Source: Bowmanella denitrificans
Lineage (GTDB): Bacteria > Pseudomonadota > Gammaproteobacteria > Enterobacterales > Alteromonadaceae
DNA length: 64,000 nucleotides
Reading direction: 5' to 3'
Assembly: GCF_039522935.1 (NCBI RefSeq)
Contig: NZ_BAAAEI010000023.1
Coordinates: 310,001 to 374,000, forward strand
Shown here: piece by piece, positions 8,473-16,792 of the stretch
Layout: the number at the start of each line of letters is the position of its first letter
Numbering within the stretch: the stretch's first letter is position 1
Program-made: the position numbers and the translations under genes
Notes under the pieces: generated by a model
Told to the model about the DNA's origin: nothing
Databases searched by the model: none
The model's input: only the letters and a program-made list of their open reading frames with translations

Positions 8473-9243
8473 TTACAAGTGGACAGAAAAATACTGTTGA
8501 GCCAGCCCCAGCCACTCATAGAATGCCCTGTGACTGCGCGCCAAACTTTTCAGATCTGGACCTGCCCATAGATCTCCATTCTCACTCAGGAAGTCAACCG
8601 GGATAGGAATGACCCTGACAGACTGTAATTCCAGATGGCGTTTAGCCCGAAGCTGATGACTGGCGGATGTTACTAAAGCAACCGTTTTCCCATATAGCAA
8701 CTCCCGCAATGCCGCAGTTTCCTGTTGAGTGTTGAGGCCTGACGGTGACATGACAATTTTTTCGGCAGGAATACCAAGTTTGAGTAGAAAGTACCGATTT
8801 GCTTCGGCTTCTGTTAGTTGGCGATTCGCCAGCAATCCACCAGAGACGATGATAGGAATGTTGTGTTCCCGATACATAATTGCTGCCTGAAGATTCCGCG
8901 CTAACGAGCAGGCGTGCCATTGGTCAGCAAATACGCCATCAGGTTGTTCATAGTGGCGGCACCCCAGCACCAAAATAGCATCTGCGCGCTTCCAAATCGG
9001 GTTATCTTCCTTAACTACTGGGTATCTGTTTTCTAACGGAGCAAGCATCCAGTTGCTGGTGACCGGCAGGCTACACCAAAGAATAAATAGCACTGCTATG
9101 ATATTTAACCGCGAAGTCCACTTGGACTTATGGTTGAATAGCTTCAGTATTAAAGCTGTGACCAGCAGTATCCAAAAGGTATTGAATGGTACAATCAGAA
9201 AGTGCACCAGCTCCTTGAGCCAAAAAAAAAGGCTATCTGTCAT
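8473..9243 (-). CDS. YdcF/ElyC-like DUF218 membrane protein
   Basis: A 256-residue protein with two N-terminal membrane helices (about residues 10-35 and 45-65) and a C-terminal DUF218 domain. The domain starts at ADAILVLGCRHYEQPDG and contains IIVSGG, the Gln-Glu pair in LNTQQE and the ALVTSASHQLRA segment typical of YdcF/SanA/ElyC proteins. Members act at the envelope and have been linked to cell-wall precursor or exopolysaccharide metabolism. It is divergent from the protease gene at 9324, with about 80 bases between the two starts. Association with PEP-CTERM loci is seen for related proteins. The biochemical activity is not known. Confidence 0.85.
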   Translation of the reverse strand: MTDSLFFWLKELVHFLIVPFNTFWILLVTALILKLFNHKSKWTSRLNIIAVLFILWCSLPVTSNWMLAPLENRYPVVKEDNPIWKRADAILVLGCRHYEQPDGVFADQWHACSLARNLQAAIMYREHNIPIIVSGGLLANRQLTEAEANRYFLLKLGIPAEKIVMSPSGLNTQQETAALRELLYGKTVALVTSASHQLRAKRHLELQSVRVIPIPVDFLSENGDLWAGPDLKSLARSHRAFYEWLGLAQQYFSVHL

Positions 9244-9323
9244 GTAATCAGCCTCTTAGCCTTATGATCTGAAAGCTGTTAGTCTTTTCGCAACGTGTTG
9301 AATGTTAGCTTGCAGGAGCGGAA

Positions 9324-10082
9324 ATGAAAGGTAAAGCATTGTTTTTCATAGCGGTATGGTTGTTTTCGACCTTTACCTTGGCGGATGATTTCGAAGTGGT
9401 CGTGGCTAAAGCCAAAAACGCAGTTGTCGGGGTGGGAATCTTTGATCCGATAGGAACACCTCGCAGTCAGTTGCAAGGTACGGGGTTTGTCATTGGCGAC
9501 GGTACCTTGGTGGCAACTAACTTCCATGTGGTTGAGCGCGCATTGGAGGAAGGGAGCCAGCAGCGGCGGGTGGTCTTTATCGGTACCGGCAATAACCCGC
9601 AAATTAATCAGGCCGAGATTGTTAAAACAGACCCCGCCCATGATCTAGCGATCCTCCGCATAGAGCAGAAGGTTGCTAGTGTGCTTTCATTATCAGGTGA
9701 AGATCGTTTGCCAGACGGCAGGGATGTGGCTTTTACCGGTTATCCTATTGGTGCCGTATTAGGTTTATATCCAGCTACCCATAAAGGCATGGTGGCAGCA
9801 ACCACTCCAGTGGTCACCCCCAGCGCCAATGCCCAACAGTTAAGCCTTGAGGTGCTGAAAAGATTGCGCGAACCCTTTATGGTGTATCAATTGGATGCAA
9901 CCGCATATCCTGGAAATAGTGGCAGCCCTGTCTATAACGTCAGTACCGGGGAAGTGGTGGCGATCATTAACAAGGTTTTTGTTAAAGAAAGCAAAGAATC
10001 AGCCTTGTCTGCTCCCAGTGGAATCACTTATGCTATCCCAGTAAAATATCTGCGTGACTTGTTGGCTGAAGTGAGTCAATAG
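9324..10082 (+). CDS. Secreted trypsin-like serine protease
   Basis: A 252-residue protease of the trypsin/DegP-like fold. A signal peptide (residues 1-20) is followed directly by the catalytic domain. The triad is visible: His68 in NFHVV, Asp107 in AHDLAIL and Ser199 in PGNSGSP. There is no PDZ domain, so it is shorter than DegP/DegS. GCAGGAGCGG precedes the ATG at 9324. It is probably periplasmic and may process or check exported proteins of the neighbouring systems (inference). No terminator is obvious before the next promoter at 10153. Confidence 0.9.
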   Translation: MKGKALFFIAVWLFSTFTLADDFEVVVAKAKNAVVGVGIFDPIGTPRSQLQGTGFVIGDGTLVATNFHVVERALEEGSQQRRVVFIGTGNNPQINQAEIVKTDPAHDLAILRIEQKVASVLSLSGEDRLPDGRDVAFTGYPIGAVLGLYPATHKGMVAATTPVVTPSANAQQLSLEVLKRLREPFMVYQLDATAYPGNSGSPVYNVSTGEVVAIINKVFVKESKESALSAPSGITYAIPVKYLRDLLAEVSQ

Positions 10083-10152
10083 AACGTCGGTTTTTTTTAC
10101 ACTGATGTGCTGTAAGTTTGATTTTAGTCTTATTTATCAGGGCTTTATTTGG

Positions 10153-10168
10153 TGGCACGAAAAGTGCA
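10153..10168 (+). promoter_or_regulatory. Sigma-54 (-24/-12) promoter of the Tat-protein/HprK-like operon
   Basis: TGGCACGAAAAGTGCA matches the -24 consensus TGGCACG exactly, with GG-N10-GC spacing. It lies 47 bases before the ATG at 10215. It probably drives the operon that includes prsK and prsR, which would give positive feedback (inference). Confidence 0.75.
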
Positions 10169-10214
10169 TTTCATATGTCTAACGGTATTGCAATAACATA
10201 ACGAGCAACTGAGT

Positions 10215-10922
10215 ATGAGCGATAAGCAGTCTTCACAGAATGAAGTAACGCAACAAACTCCGTCAGATAGTGGGGCCGGCAAAGGTAACGCCAGACGTCG
10301 GTTTATACTTGGCGCTGCTGCTCCTGTTGTATTAAGTGTTATCAGCAAGCCGGTGATGGCTACAGGGAAAGTGTGTAACCCTTCCGGTTTTATGTCTGCC
10401 AATCCATCTGGTGTCAGCCGTCACTATACGCATTCTACATGCGGTGGTTTCAGCAAGGACTATTGGAAGAAACCTTACGAAAATAATTGTTATGCAGACT
10501 GGAAACTGGTGGGCTTAATTCCGCGTTGGCCGGAATATGGTATGGACGGTATCGGCCAAAGTTACAGTGTACGAAGAACCTGCCGCAACAATTACAAAGC
10601 CTGGTTTAATTGTCAGGGCAGTGGTCATGAGACACAATTCAGAGATGTGTTTTCGGCCGGTCCGTACAATTGTTGCGTAGAAACGGCACTTCGAGGCAAC
10701 GTGGGTGAATTAGAACAATATGCCATGGCCGCTTATATGAATGCCTTGAAGCATGGTTGGGGGCGTTTCGGCGACTCGTCCAAGATTGACCCGGATGATG
10801 TGACAGGCTTGTACAATGCCTGTAAGTTTGGCCAGAGTTCTTACTATGCGGTGTCTGGTGCGCAATTGCAGGTACCTTCATCGTCTGATCTGCTTCGTTT
10901 CTTCATTGGATTGTCTGGATAA
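10215..10922 (+). CDS. Tat-exported Cys-rich protein of the PqqD/HprK-like cluster
   Basis: A 235-residue protein of no family I recognise. The N-terminus is a long polar leader followed by ARRRFILGAAAPVVL and a cleavage region ending PVMA (about residue 49), which is a twin-arginine signal. The exported part has eight Cys (including a CC pair near residue 154), many aromatic residues and Gly/Asn-rich loops, suggesting a disulphide-bonded fold in the periplasm or outside. It has its own sigma-54 promoter. The PqqD-like gene starts 3 bases after its stop. PqqD-like chaperones usually present a peptide to a modifying enzyme, so this protein is the best candidate substrate or product of the cluster (inference). 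Confidence 0.7.
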   Translation: MSDKQSSQNEVTQQTPSDSGAGKGNARRRFILGAAAPVVLSVISKPVMATGKVCNPSGFMSANPSGVSRHYTHSTCGGFSKDYWKKPYENNCYADWKLVGLIPRWPEYGMDGIGQSYSVRRTCRNNYKAWFNCQGSGHETQFRDVFSAGPYNCCVETALRGNVGELEQYAMAAYMNALKHGWGRFGDSSKIDPDDVTGLYNACKFGQSSYYAVSGAQLQVPSSSDLLRFFIGLSG

Positions 10923-10925
10923 GCG

Positions 10926-11198
10926 GTGACTCCTCCGTTCTTAATTGTCGTTAGCTGTCCTGCAGATTTGTCATTTTTTTTTACAGCAGATGATGAATGC
11001 ATGGTGTATGACGATGATGGTGCACGGACTTTCTGTTTGAATTTATCAAGCGGTAAGCTTCTGCAAACTATTGCTCAATCCCCTGGTATTCATACAGACG
11101 TTCTGGAGCGTACCTGCTCACAAATGCTCGCACCTGCTCATTTTCGTGATACTCTCGAACAATTGCTTGAATTGAAGTTGATTAAATTGGGCGAGTGA
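10926..11198 (+). CDS. PqqD-like protein (HPr-rel-A system type)
   Basis: A 90-residue protein with a PqqD-like layout: an N-terminal beta part with a D/G-rich turn (DDDGARTFCLN), then SGKLLQTIA and a C-terminal winged-helix-like part ending in LLELKLI. PqqD-like domains bind leader peptides in RiPP-type pathways. The GTG start at 10926 is 3 bases after the previous stop, and the stop overlaps the next start (TGATG). This three-gene arrangement (PqqD-like, HprK-like kinase, nucleotidyltransferase-like) matches what is catalogued as the HPr-rel-A system, a set of unknown function; the naming is from memory. Confidence 0.75.
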   Translation: MTPPFLIVVSCPADLSFFFTADDECMVYDDDGARTFCLNLSSGKLLQTIAQSPGIHTDVLERTCSQMLAPAHFRDTLEQLLELKLIKLGE

Positions 11199-12070
11199 TG
11201 GTGCAAAGGGAGGAAGCTTCTGCAATTCTTTTGCAAGCGGGGCGATTTACTGCGTCGATAACAACCGATATTTCAGAGGTCAGGGATGGCCTGACGTTGC
11301 TTTATCCTTCAGTACCGCGTACTGCTCAGTGCTTCAGTGATTTTCATATCAGTATTTTACGTCAGAGATGGTGGAAACCTCAGGTTGTTTTCAGCCACAA
11401 TAGCATTTCCCCCTTTGCGCCATTGCCTTACGCGCATGCTTTCCCGCTTTTGGAATGGGGATTGAACTGGTGCGTAACCCAGCACTGTCATCAGTACTTG
11501 GTGGTCCATGCGGCAGTAGTGGAGAAGCAAGGTAAGGTGTTGATTTTGCCGGGCGCTCCAGGCTCTGGAAAAAGCACGTTGTGTGCCGCGTTGGTAACTC
11601 AGGGAGGCTGGCGGTTGTTCTCCGATGAACTGGCATTAGTCAATTTGAATCAGGCTAAAGTGCATCCAAATCCCCGGCCGGTCAGTTTGAAGAACCGCTC
11701 CATCGATATCATTAAGGAGTTTTCTGCGGGTGAGGCTTTCACACCTTCGGTAAAAGACACAATTAAAGGCACTGTGGCGCATATGCGGCCCCCCACATTG
11801 TCTGTGCAAGCCTGGCAGCAGGATGCCACGCCGGCTCTAATTGTTTTCCCAAGATATCAGCAAGGTGCGGCCACTAAATTGGCAGCGGTAAGCATCGGCA
11901 CAGCTTTTATGCGATTAGTGGAAAACAGTTTTAACTACCATATTCTGGGGCGGGCTGGCTTTGATGCCCTGGTAAGGACCATGCAGCACGTAGCCTGTTT
12001 TGATTTTGTGTATGACGGCAATCTGTCTAACGCGCTACAACTCTGCGACGAGTTGATTGCCGATGCCTAA
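11198..12070 (+). CDS. HprK-related kinase A
   Basis: A 290-residue protein related to the P-loop domain of HPr kinase/phosphorylase. The Walker A loop GAPGSGKST lies near residues 119-127 and is followed by the FSDELALV segment, which corresponds to the Asp-containing motif after the P-loop in HprK and PEPCK-like enzymes. It lacks the N-terminal HprK domain and there is no HPr gene nearby, so it probably phosphorylates something else, perhaps the small-protein partner of this cluster. ATG at 11198 overlaps the PqqD-like stop (TGATG); a GTG 3 bases earlier is also possible. It overlaps the next gene by 8 bases. Confidence 0.82.
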   Translation: MVQREEASAILLQAGRFTASITTDISEVRDGLTLLYPSVPRTAQCFSDFHISILRQRWWKPQVVFSHNSISPFAPLPYAHAFPLLEWGLNWCVTQHCHQYLVVHAAVVEKQGKVLILPGAPGSGKSTLCAALVTQGGWRLFSDELALVNLNQAKVHPNPRPVSLKNRSIDIIKEFSAGEAFTPSVKDTIKGTVAHMRPPTLSVQAWQQDATPALIVFPRYQQGAATKLAAVSIGTAFMRLVENSFNYHILGRAGFDALVRTMQHVACFDFVYDGNLSNALQLCDELIADA

Positions 12071-13172
12071 GCCTAGTCTGCTGTCTCAATGTATTTGTCA
12101 ACCTCCAATGGTGCAACAGTTTTGCCTGACCGACTGGGATATCCTGATTCAGCAGGCATACAGTGCTGGCGTGTTGGCCAGACTGCAATGGTTATTTGAG
12201 CGGGATGCGTTAGAGGAGCATATTCCTGAGGGTTGTCGTTGGCACTTCCAATCAGCCAGTCGCTTTGCGCAGATGCATAAAAAAAACGTGCTGCGAGAAG
12301 TTAGCCTGATACGAGAGGCCCTGCATATGACGGGTATTCAACCGGTATTTCTAAAGGGGGCGGCGTATCTGGTTTGTGACGATGATTGCCACCAGGGGCG
12401 GGTCTTCAGCGACGTTGACATTTTTGTGCCTAAAGCATCATTGCCAAAGGTGGAGCAAGTACTGGGTTGGCATGGCTGGGAATTTGCTGAAAAGGATGAC
12501 TATGATGAAAAATATTATCGCCAGTGGATGCATGAGATTCCACCGCTGATCCATATCGAGCGCGGCACTGCGCTGGACGTACACCATAACCTATTACCTC
12601 TGATTGGACGCATCAAGCTAAACGCCGGGTTGTTACACAAAAACGTGCAAACGGCGAACAATGGATTTAATACTCTGGCGGCACAAGATCGGATCTTGCA
12701 CAGTGCCGCCCACTTGCTGTTAAACGGAGAATTTGAACATGGTTTTCGGGACATCAGTGACATCTACTTGCTGATTGTTCAGCATAGTCAGCTATCATCG
12801 ACCTTCTTGCCCTCATTGGTTGAGCGTGCACAACAATTGGGCTTGGAGCGAATATTGTTATATTGCCTGGACGTGCTGGAGGCGATATTTAGCCTCGAGG
12901 TTTCCAACCCTTTATATACGCAGCTTACCAGTGGCAAATCAGCACCAAGTCCTTTTGTTAGAGGCTTGCTACGATTTATGCATTACCGAGCCTTGCAACC
13001 GCATCACCCGTCTTGCCGGTTAGTTGGACAAAGGGTGGCGTTATTCGGGTTATTCCTGCGCAGTCATTGGATGAAGATGCCAGTTACTATACTGGTCATG
13101 CATTTAATCCGTAAAATGTGGGTAAAACCCTTGCTTGACTGGTATAAAAACCGACATCAAGCTGGTGCATAA
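12063..13172 (+). CDS. Nucleotidyltransferase-family protein of the HprK-like cluster
   Basis: A 369-residue protein of the large uncharacterised nucleotidyltransferase family (NTP_transf_5 type). The pattern FLKGAAYL followed by GRVFSDVDIFVP (near residues 96-123) gives the G(A)xxx...D-x-D metal-binding core, and DVHHNLLP near residue 176 may supply the third acid. The C-terminal part is helical. Such proteins probably move a nucleotide onto an acceptor; here the neighbours suggest a peptide or protein. The ATG at 12063 overlaps the kinase gene by 8 bases. It is followed 19 bases later by prsK. Confidence 0.75.
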   Translation: MPKPSLLSQCICQPPMVQQFCLTDWDILIQQAYSAGVLARLQWLFERDALEEHIPEGCRWHFQSASRFAQMHKKNVLREVSLIREALHMTGIQPVFLKGAAYLVCDDDCHQGRVFSDVDIFVPKASLPKVEQVLGWHGWEFAEKDDYDEKYYRQWMHEIPPLIHIERGTALDVHHNLLPLIGRIKLNAGLLHKNVQTANNGFNTLAAQDRILHSAAHLLLNGEFEHGFRDISDIYLLIVQHSQLSSTFLPSLVERAQQLGLERILLYCLDVLEAIFSLEVSNPLYTQLTSGKSAPSPFVRGLLRFMHYRALQPHHPSCRLVGQRVALFGLFLRSHWMKMPVTILVMHLIRKMWVKPLLDWYKNRHQAGA

Positions 13173-13191
13173 TAACAAGAGAGAACACAAC

Positions 13192-15246
13192 ATGAGCATG
13201 GGGTTGGTTGGACTGTCTGGATATGCATTGACTGCATTGGGAAATGGCCTGCTGTTTATGCTGCTGCTGACAGTCAGAAAACCTGGAACGGCAAAGCGCC
13301 TTCTTATGTTTGGTGTTTTGGGATCTCTGCTGTTAGCAACCCTGCAATTGGGCCTGGCGTTGGATAAAGTCAGTTTTCATCAGGTGATGTTGGCTGACGG
13401 GGTAAAGGGGCTGCTGTGGTTATTATTTATCTGTGCAGTACTTGGTAAGAATCAGCAAAGTTTTCGCGCCTTAATCCGTACGCCATTTACCTTGTTGGTG
13501 TTGTCGCCAGCATTGCTTTATATTGGCCTGTGTCTATCCGGTGTGGCTGGGGCCAAGTGGCTTTACCTGCTGCAGACCGTATTGGCGTTGCAAGTCATGG
13601 TTCTTCTTGAAACCCTCTATCGCCAGGCTGGCGACGATCGTTGGCACTATAAACCATTGGTCATCTATCTGGGTGCTACCAGTTTATTTGATTTTGTGAT
13701 GTATGCTGACGCCACTATGGTCAACCAACTTGACCCGGTGTTTTGGGCCGCCAGAGGCTTTGTATATGCTTTGTTGCTGCCAGCGCTGATTATTGCCGTC
13801 AGGCGTATTAAACACTGGGGCATCGAAATCTTTATCTCCCGTGATGTCGTTCTACACAGTTCTTTGCTGCTGGTGGCAGGGGGCTATTTGTTTATCATGG
13901 CGATGGTGGGCTATGCCGTCCGTTATATTGGCGGTGATTGGAGTGGCGCGGTACAAGTAGCATTAGCATTCTTATCGTTAACTCTGCTGGTTACCTTACT
14001 GCTGTCCAACAGTTTTAGAACCCGGGTCAGGGTATTTATAACCAAGCACTTCTTTGCCAACCAGTACGACTATCGCGAAGAATGGCTGAAACTGTCTCAG
14101 GCATTAAACGCTTCTAACAAGAATCTGCAGCAGGTTTATGATGACGGTCTGCATAGTCTGATGAACGCCATAGATTATTCAGGTGGCATGTTACTCAAGT
14201 TGCAGGGCAAACGATTTGAGCAGGTCAGTGTGGTGGGCAGCTCGTCACTGAATGACGTAGAAAAGAGTGTCATCGAACAGTTAAGCGAGTTTATGCAAAA
14301 TAAACGCTGGCTGGTGGATATTGAGGAACTGCGGGTAAAACCCTTTAATTATGAGGGGTTGAAGATAAATCACGCCACACTTAATCAATGCCACTTTCAA
14401 CTGGTTCTGCCGATTTATCAGGATAGCCATTTATGGGGGCTGGCGCTTTTGTACGCCGATAAGGAGCAGCGAATTCGTCTTGACTGGGAACTGCGCGACT
14501 ACCTGAATGCGGTGATTGCTCAGGTGGCCAACTATTTGTTTCATTACGAAGCCGCCAAGGAATTAGCCGAGAACGCCCAATTTGCTGCATTCAACCGTAT
14601 GTCGGCTTTTGTACTGCATGACCTAAAAAATGTACTGGCACAAATCGATCTGATCCTGTGCAATGCCCAGCAGCATAAACATAACCCTGAATTTATCGAA
14701 GATACTTTTGAAACGCTGGAGCACACTAAAACACGTATGGAACGAATGCTCAGACAACTGACTGAGAAGAAAGAAGCCTTGCCCAGTAGCAATCGCACCC
14801 TTAACCTAGGCAAACTGGTTCAAAAAGTCGTGGAAGAGCGGTGCCAGAGTTTGTTGCCGATTCCATTGGTTGAGGTGCAGGACGACATAGAGCTGAGTAT
14901 CGATGAAGAAAAGTTCAGCAATGTTTTGTATCACCTGATTAGTAATGCGCAACAGGCCACCGACGATGCTGGAGAGGTGCAGGTTAAAGTCAGTGCGGCG
15001 GACACAGAGCCAGGCGCATTTGTGGAAATTATTGATAACGGCTGTGGTATGACAGAAGACTTTATTGCCACCCGTTTATTCAAGCCCTTTGATACCACCA
15101 AAGGCAATGCTGGTATGGGCATCGGTGCCTATGACGCCAAAAACTACATAGAAAAAATCGGCGGGCGTATAGCGGTAGCCAGCCAAGTTGGGCAGGGGAG
15201 CAGATTTAGTTTATATCTGCCCGAGACTGCCGCCATTGAAGAATAG
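13192..15246 (+). CDS. prsK: PEP-CTERM system histidine kinase PrsK
   Basis: A 684-residue membrane sensor kinase. The first about 290 residues contain roughly eight hydrophobic helices. A GAF-like region follows (about 320-470), then the dimerisation/phosphoacceptor helix with VLHDLKN near residue 480, then an HATPase domain with N (HLISNAQQA), DNGCGM (G1) and GMGIGAY (G2) boxes. It is the partner of PrsR, 15 bases downstream. ATG at 13192 is chosen because AAGAGAG lies 7 bases upstream; the frame is open further upstream into the nucleotidyltransferase gene. The signal sensed is unknown. Confidence 0.92.
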   Translation: MSMGLVGLSGYALTALGNGLLFMLLLTVRKPGTAKRLLMFGVLGSLLLATLQLGLALDKVSFHQVMLADGVKGLLWLLFICAVLGKNQQSFRALIRTPFTLLVLSPALLYIGLCLSGVAGAKWLYLLQTVLALQVMVLLETLYRQAGDDRWHYKPLVIYLGATSLFDFVMYADATMVNQLDPVFWAARGFVYALLLPALIIAVRRIKHWGIEIFISRDVVLHSSLLLVAGGYLFIMAMVGYAVRYIGGDWSGAVQVALAFLSLTLLVTLLLSNSFRTRVRVFITKHFFANQYDYREEWLKLSQALNASNKNLQQVYDDGLHSLMNAIDYSGGMLLKLQGKRFEQVSVVGSSSLNDVEKSVIEQLSEFMQNKRWLVDIEELRVKPFNYEGLKINHATLNQCHFQLVLPIYQDSHLWGLALLYADKEQRIRLDWELRDYLNAVIAQVANYLFHYEAAKELAENAQFAAFNRMSAFVLHDLKNVLAQIDLILCNAQQHKHNPEFIEDTFETLEHTKTRMERMLRQLTEKKEALPSSNRTLNLGKLVQKVVEERCQSLLPIPLVEVQDDIELSIDEEKFSNVLYHLISNAQQATDDAGEVQVKVSAADTEPGAFVEIIDNGCGMTEDFIATRLFKPFDTTKGNAGMGIGAYDAKNYIEKIGGRIAVASQVGQGSRFSLYLPETAAIEE

Positions 15247-15261
15247 AGGAAGACAGTAAAC

Positions 15262-16617
15262 ATGGATACACTGCTGGTTGTTGATGATGATCTGGGGATC
15301 CAGAAGCAGCTAAAATGGAGCTTTAGTGATTACGATGTCATTTTTGCTGACGACAGACAGTCTGCCATTGCGCAGCTGCGTCGCTTTGAACCCAAGGTTG
15401 TCACCCTGGATCTTGGTTTACCACCTGATCCGGCGAATGCATCCGAGGGGTTAGAGGCCCTGGCCGAGATTCTTAATCTCGCGCCTCAGACCAAAGTAAT
15501 AGTGGTTACCGGCAACAACGACAAAGAAAACGCCCTTAAGGCCATTCAACTTGGCGCCTATGATTTTTATCAGAAGCCCATCGACTCCGACACCATTCGC
15601 ATTTTGGTCAGTCGCGCTATGACCTTGTTTGATCTGGAGCAGGAAAATCGCCAGCTTAGTCAGTCTCAGCCTGCCATGGGCAAGATTATTGGTAGCAGCG
15701 AATCTATCCAGCAGGCCAGCCGCCGGGCAGAGAAAATAGCTCAGACCGATATCAGTACTCTGTTGCTAGGGGAGAGTGGTACAGGCAAAGAAGTGTTTGC
15801 CCGTTCGATTCATGATCTGAGCGCCAGGCGCAATAAGCCCTTTGTGGCAATCAACTGCGCATCCATTCCGGAAAACCTGTTGGAAAGTGAATTGTTCGGC
15901 TATGAAAAAGGCGCATTCACCGGGGCTAACAAGACCACTCCAGGCAAAATAGAAACGGCTCAGGGCGGCACCCTGTTTCTGGATGAAATAGGCGACATGC
16001 CCATCGGTCTGCAGGCCAAAATGCTGCGCTTTTTGCAGGAGCGGGTAATTGAACGGGTTGGCGGCCGTCAGGAAATCCCGGTGGATATTCGGGTGGTGTG
16101 TGCCACCCACAGAGATCTTCAGGCCATGGTAGCAGAGCAAAGTTTCCGTGAAGATTTATTCTACCGGGTCAGTGAAATTACCATTCGCATTCCGCCGCTG
16201 CGTGATCGCGACAGTGACGTGGTACTGCTGGCACGTACTTTCCTGGCTGCCTATAAGGATGAGTATGGCTCCAAGGTCAAAGGCTTCAGCGAGTCGGCCA
16301 TTGAGGCCATGATGAAGCATCGCTGGCCGGGCAATATCCGTGAGCTGCAGAATAAATTGAAGTCCGCGGTGATTTTGGCCGAAGGTAATTTGATTCAGGC
16401 GGATGATTTGGGGTTGTCACCGGATGCCGTAGGGGGCATGCAGAATCTGAATTTGCGTGAAGTCAGGGAAGAAGCCGAGAGTCGAGCTATACGGCAGGCC
16501 TGGCATCTGGCTGAGCAGAATATGTCCAGAACCGCTGAATTGCTGGGGATTACCCGCCCTACACTATACTCGCTGATCGACAAGTACCGCATGGACGATA
16601 TTAAGCCCAGTAGCTGA
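15262..16617 (+). CDS. prsR: PEP-CTERM-box response regulator PrsR (sigma-54 activator)
   Basis: A 451-residue NtrC-type activator. An N-terminal receiver domain has phospho-acceptor Asp50 (VTLDLGLP). The AAA+ domain (about residues 140-370) has Walker A GESGTGKE, the sigma-54-contacting GAFTGA loop, and the FLDEIGDMP Walker B region. A C-terminal Fis-type helix-turn-helix (about 405-445) binds DNA. PrsR is known to act on a conserved box upstream of PEP-CTERM genes. Three sigma-54 promoters in this window (2121, 4347, 10153) fit as targets. The ATG at 15262 is preceded by AGAGGAAG. Confidence 0.94.
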   Translation: MDTLLVVDDDLGIQKQLKWSFSDYDVIFADDRQSAIAQLRRFEPKVVTLDLGLPPDPANASEGLEALAEILNLAPQTKVIVVTGNNDKENALKAIQLGAYDFYQKPIDSDTIRILVSRAMTLFDLEQENRQLSQSQPAMGKIIGSSESIQQASRRAEKIAQTDISTLLLGESGTGKEVFARSIHDLSARRNKPFVAINCASIPENLLESELFGYEKGAFTGANKTTPGKIETAQGGTLFLDEIGDMPIGLQAKMLRFLQERVIERVGGRQEIPVDIRVVCATHRDLQAMVAEQSFREDLFYRVSEITIRIPPLRDRDSDVVLLARTFLAAYKDEYGSKVKGFSESAIEAMMKHRWPGNIRELQNKLKSAVILAEGNLIQADDLGLSPDAVGGMQNLNLREVREEAESRAIRQAWHLAEQNMSRTAELLGITRPTLYSLIDKYRMDDIKPSS

Positions 16618-16627
16618 TTGTCACGCC

Positions 16628-16655
16628 AAAGATCCGGGTGTGTACCCGGTTCTTT
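16628..16655 (+). terminator. Possible terminator hairpin after prsR
   Basis: AAAGA-T-CCGGGT / ACCCGG-T-TCTTT forms a 4-base-loop hairpin 11 bases after prsR. There is no clear T tract, so intrinsic termination is uncertain. Confidence 0.4.
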
Positions 16656-16792
16656 GCAAAAATCTGCGACTGGTTTTATGCATTGGTCAGGAATAAAGTA
16701 TTGTAATTCGTTTCTTTGTGTGGAATATAAAATCAGTTACCCTCTGTTAACAAAGCGCCCGAGATGGGGCCAATAAAAATATAGGTGTTCAT

